This document shows, in pieces, positions 62,085-64,000 of a DNA stretch of 64,000 nt (the stretch's first letter is position 1; every line of letters begins with the position of its first letter). Made by a program: the position numbers and the translations under genes. The notes under the pieces were generated by a model that made no database searches, was not told the origin of the DNA, and worked only from the letters and a program-made list of their open reading frames with translations. Origin of the DNA: Streptomyces monomycini (GTDB lineage Bacteria; Actinomycetota; Actinomycetes; Streptomycetales; Streptomycetaceae). Location of the stretch: contig NZ_JAFIQY010000008.1 in NCBI RefSeq assembly GCF_022271435.1, positions 62,001 to 126,000 of the forward strand, in the 5' to 3' direction.

Positions 62085-62167
62085 GTGCAGACACCTGCCC
62101 TGGCGGGATACCTCCGTACCGCCGCAAATAGGGCAGAGGTCTGCACTGTCAGGGCAGGGGTCTGCAC
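62085..62167. promoter_or_regulatory. Three copies of an operator-like motif between divergent genes
   Basis: CAGGGCAGGGGTCTGCAC (62150-62167), AGGGCAGAGGTCTGCAC (62130-62146), and in reverse orientation GTGCAGACACCTGCCCTG (62085-62102). The two same-strand copies are 21 bp apart, two helical turns. The last copy ends 14 bp before the XRE start codon. Confidence 0.75.
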
Positions 62168-62181
62168 CGTCGGATGGTCGG

Positions 62182-62445
62182 GTGACGATCTTCCCGCCGC
62201 CGGACCCCGACCCGACGGCACTGCGGCAGGCCCTCGCCCGGCTGCGCGCCGAGCGGGGCTGGAGCTACGACGACCTCGCCGCTCGCAGTGGCCTTTCACG
62301 CCGCACTCTCATCGAGGTCGAACAGGGCCGCACCATCGGATCGCTAGGTACCTGGCACGCCCTCGCGCACGCCCTCGGCGTTCCGCTGGGCACACTCCTG
62401 GACCCGCTGTGCGCGGACCATGAACGGCCGGGATCCGAGCGCTGA
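62182..62445 (+). CDS. XRE-family helix-turn-helix regulator
   Basis: An 87-residue Cro/CI-type DNA-binding protein. LRQALARLRAERGWSYDDLAARSGLSRRTLIEVEQGRTIGSLGTWHALAHALGV is a complete HTH_3 domain, with recognition helix around SRRTLIEVEQG. No effector domain is attached. The GTG start lies only 14 bp after the last operator copy, with no ribosome site, so its mRNA may be leaderless and the protein likely represses itself and the divergent zinc-ribbon gene. Confidence 0.9.
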   Translation: MTIFPPPDPDPTALRQALARLRAERGWSYDDLAARSGLSRRTLIEVEQGRTIGSLGTWHALAHALGVPLGTLLDPLCADHERPGSER

Positions 62446-62667
62446 TCGGGTGGCCTGAAGGCCACCCGAAGGGGAAACCTCGCCCGCATCTCAGTTCTAA
62501 GTTCGAGTGCCTGATCCCATCCGGTCACCGTTGCGAGGCAATGGGGCGGCGCGTGCGGGGTCTGTGGGCGTGTCCGTTGGCACGTTGTTCTCCCGACCTG
62601 CCCTGGTGCAGGACTGTCCCGTGCACGCCTGCGAGACGTGTCGTTGCGGCTTTCCGGAGACACAGCC

Positions 62668-64000
62668 ATGCCCTTTGCGCCCACCGAAGAACAAGCCGCT
62701 GCCCTCGAAGCCTTCCAAAACGGCGATCACCTCGCCGTCCAGGCCGGCGCAGGCACCGGCAAGACCTCCACACTCGCCCTTCTCGCCGAGCAGGCACCCG
62801 CGCGCCGTGGCCACTACCTCGCCTTCAACCGGGCCATCGCCGTCGACGCCAGCGCACGGTTCCCGGCCACGGTGAGATGCAAGACCGCCCATTCCCTTGC
62901 CTACGGCGCCCTGGGATTCCGTTACCGCGGCCGGCTCAACAGCCCGCGCCGCCCCGGCTGGCAGATCGGCCAGGACCTCGGGCTGAACGCCCCGGCCCGT
63001 ATCGGTGACCTCGATCTGATGCCGGCGACTCTGTCCAACACGGTGCTGCGGACAGTGACCCGGTTCTGTCAGTCCGCCGACCGGGAACTAGACCACCACC
63101 ACGTCCCCCGACTGCGCCGCCTGGATGACGAAGCACACGAGGACCTCGCCGACCTGCTGCTGCCGTATGCCGCCAAGGCCTGGGCGGACCTGCAGGACCC
63201 GCACGCGGGCATGGTCCGCTTCGAGCACGACCACTACCTGAAGATGTGGGCCCTGACCGAGCCCGCGCTCGCCGGAGACTTTCTGCTGCTCGACGAGGCA
63301 CAGGACACCAACCCCGTCCTCGAGCACATCGTCCTGGCCCAGAAGGAACGCACACAGATCGTCATGGTCGGCGACTCCGCCCAGGCCATCTACGGCTGGC
63401 GCGGCGCGCGGGATGTGATGAGCGGTTTCCATGCACGCCACCTCACGCTCACCCGCTCCTTCCGGTTCGGCCCCGAAGTTGCCGCGGAAGCCAACCGTTG
63501 GCTCGCCCTGAGCAAGGCGCCGATCCGCCTCACCGGGTCTCCCGAAATCCCCACCACCGTCGGCCCGCGCCGAGGCCATCCCGATGCCGTGCTGTGCCGC
63601 ACCAACATCGGGGCCGTCACTGAGATCCTCACTCTCCTGGCGAGCGGTGTCGCGACGGCGTTGGTGGGCGGCGGCGATGCCCTGCGAGGCCTGGCGCAGG
63701 CCGCCCGCGATCTGATCCAGGGCCGTCGCTCTCACCACCCCGAGCTCGTGCTGTTCACCACCTGGGCCGCACTGCGCGAATACGCCGAGCACGACCCCTC
63801 CGGCAGCGACCTGCAGCCCTTCGCCAACCTCGTCGACGAACACGGTCCCGAAGCCATCCTGAACGCGGTGGCCCGGCTGGTCAGCGAGTCCGACGCCCAG
63901 GTCACCGTCTCCACCGCGCACAAGGCCAAGGGCCGTGAGTGGCCCTGGGTGCGCATCGCGCCCGACTTCACACCGCCCCCGGACGCCGACGAACTCGGCG
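62668..64000 (+). CDS. UvrD/Rep-type superfamily 1 helicase, 5' part
   Basis: 444 codons are visible and the gene runs off the right edge. The Q-motif region PTEEQAAALEAF, Walker A AGAGTGKTST, Walker B LLLDEAQDTNP, motif III GDSAQAIYGWRGA and motif V STAHKAKGREWPWV are all in order. It is shorter than UvrD in its central region and resembles stand-alone UvrD-like helicases found in accessory or defence loci rather than housekeeping UvrD/PcrA. No partner nuclease is seen before it. ATG 62668 is the first codon of the conserved region. Confidence 0.9.
   Translation, partial: MPFAPTEEQAAALEAFQNGDHLAVQAGAGTGKTSTLALLAEQAPARRGHYLAFNRAIAVDASARFPATVRCKTAHSLAYGALGFRYRGRLNSPRRPGWQIGQDLGLNAPARIGDLDLMPATLSNTVLRTVTRFCQSADRELDHHHVPRLRRLDDEAHEDLADLLLPYAAKAWADLQDPHAGMVRFEHDHYLKMWALTEPALAGDFLLLDEAQDTNPVLEHIVLAQKERTQIVMVGDSAQAIYGWRGARDVMSGFHARHLTLTRSFRFGPEVAAEANRWLALSKAPIRLTGSPEIPTTVGPRRGHPDAVLCRTNIGAVTEILTLLASGVATALVGGGDALRGLAQAARDLIQGRRSHHPELVLFTTWAALREYAEHDPSGSDLQPFANLVDEHGPEAILNAVARLVSESDAQVTVSTAHKAKGREWPWVRIAPDFTPPPDADELG

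Overview
The base composition (very high GC, third positions almost all G or C), GTG starts, rare TTA codons and the gene families present (SARP, LAL-type LuxR, SpoIIE phosphatase, DUF5133, secreted chaplin-like protein) all point to a Streptomyces or close relative. About 1-47.2 kb is a secondary-metabolite cluster whose left end lies outside the window. From 47.5 kb onward is general or accessory chromosome.

Plus-strand left block (1-6.6 kb): the end of an NRPS carrying heterocyclisation (Cy), cysteine-like adenylation interrupted by a methyltransferase-like/epimerase-like domain, and a PCP; then a type II thioesterase and a salicyl-AMP ligase. A resistance/export island follows (6.7-10 kb): two tandem TetR genes and a DHA2-type MFS exporter with a clear promoter and palindromic operator. 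After an 0.8 kb structured leader come a salicylate synthase and an AfsR/SARP regulator. Together these genes make salicylate, activate it and join it to cysteine as a 2-hydroxyphenyl-thiazoline. The aryl carrier protein must lie left of base 1.

Minus-strand block (14.3-47.2 kb, transcribed right to left): FAD halogenase of the carrier-protein-substrate type, cation/proton antiporter, LAL regulator, PltM-like halogenase, three modular PKS genes, type II thioesterase, flavin reductase, a degenerate adenylation protein, an Lsd18/MonCI-like flavin epoxidase, an epoxide hydrolase and a P450. The PKS genes hold four KS but only two AT domains: KS-AT(methylmalonyl)-DH-ER-KR-ACP; KS-KR-ACP plus KS-AT(malonyl)-DH-KR-ACP; and KS-ACP. 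Two modules have lost their AT while keeping the flanking linkers. The simplest reading is a chlorinated hydroxyphenyl-thiazoline polyketide; this is inference, and I cannot match it to a known compound.

Right part (47.5-61 kb): SMP-30-like lactonase, DUF5133 protein, PAS/GAF/SpoIIE phosphatase, a membrane protein with a winged-helix regulator, a P450 with an unusual insert, a DinB-like protein, a HEXXH protein, asparagine synthase with a MarR regulator, a secreted protein and an acyl-CoA dehydrogenase. The last 3 kb look accessory: a wrecked UDP-glucose dehydrogenase pseudogene, a divergent zinc-ribbon/XRE pair with repeated operators, and the start of a UvrD-like helicase. No rRNA, CRISPR array, complete tRNA or complete insertion sequence was seen. 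Short tandem repeats (6-31 bp units) are unusually common within and around the cluster genes.
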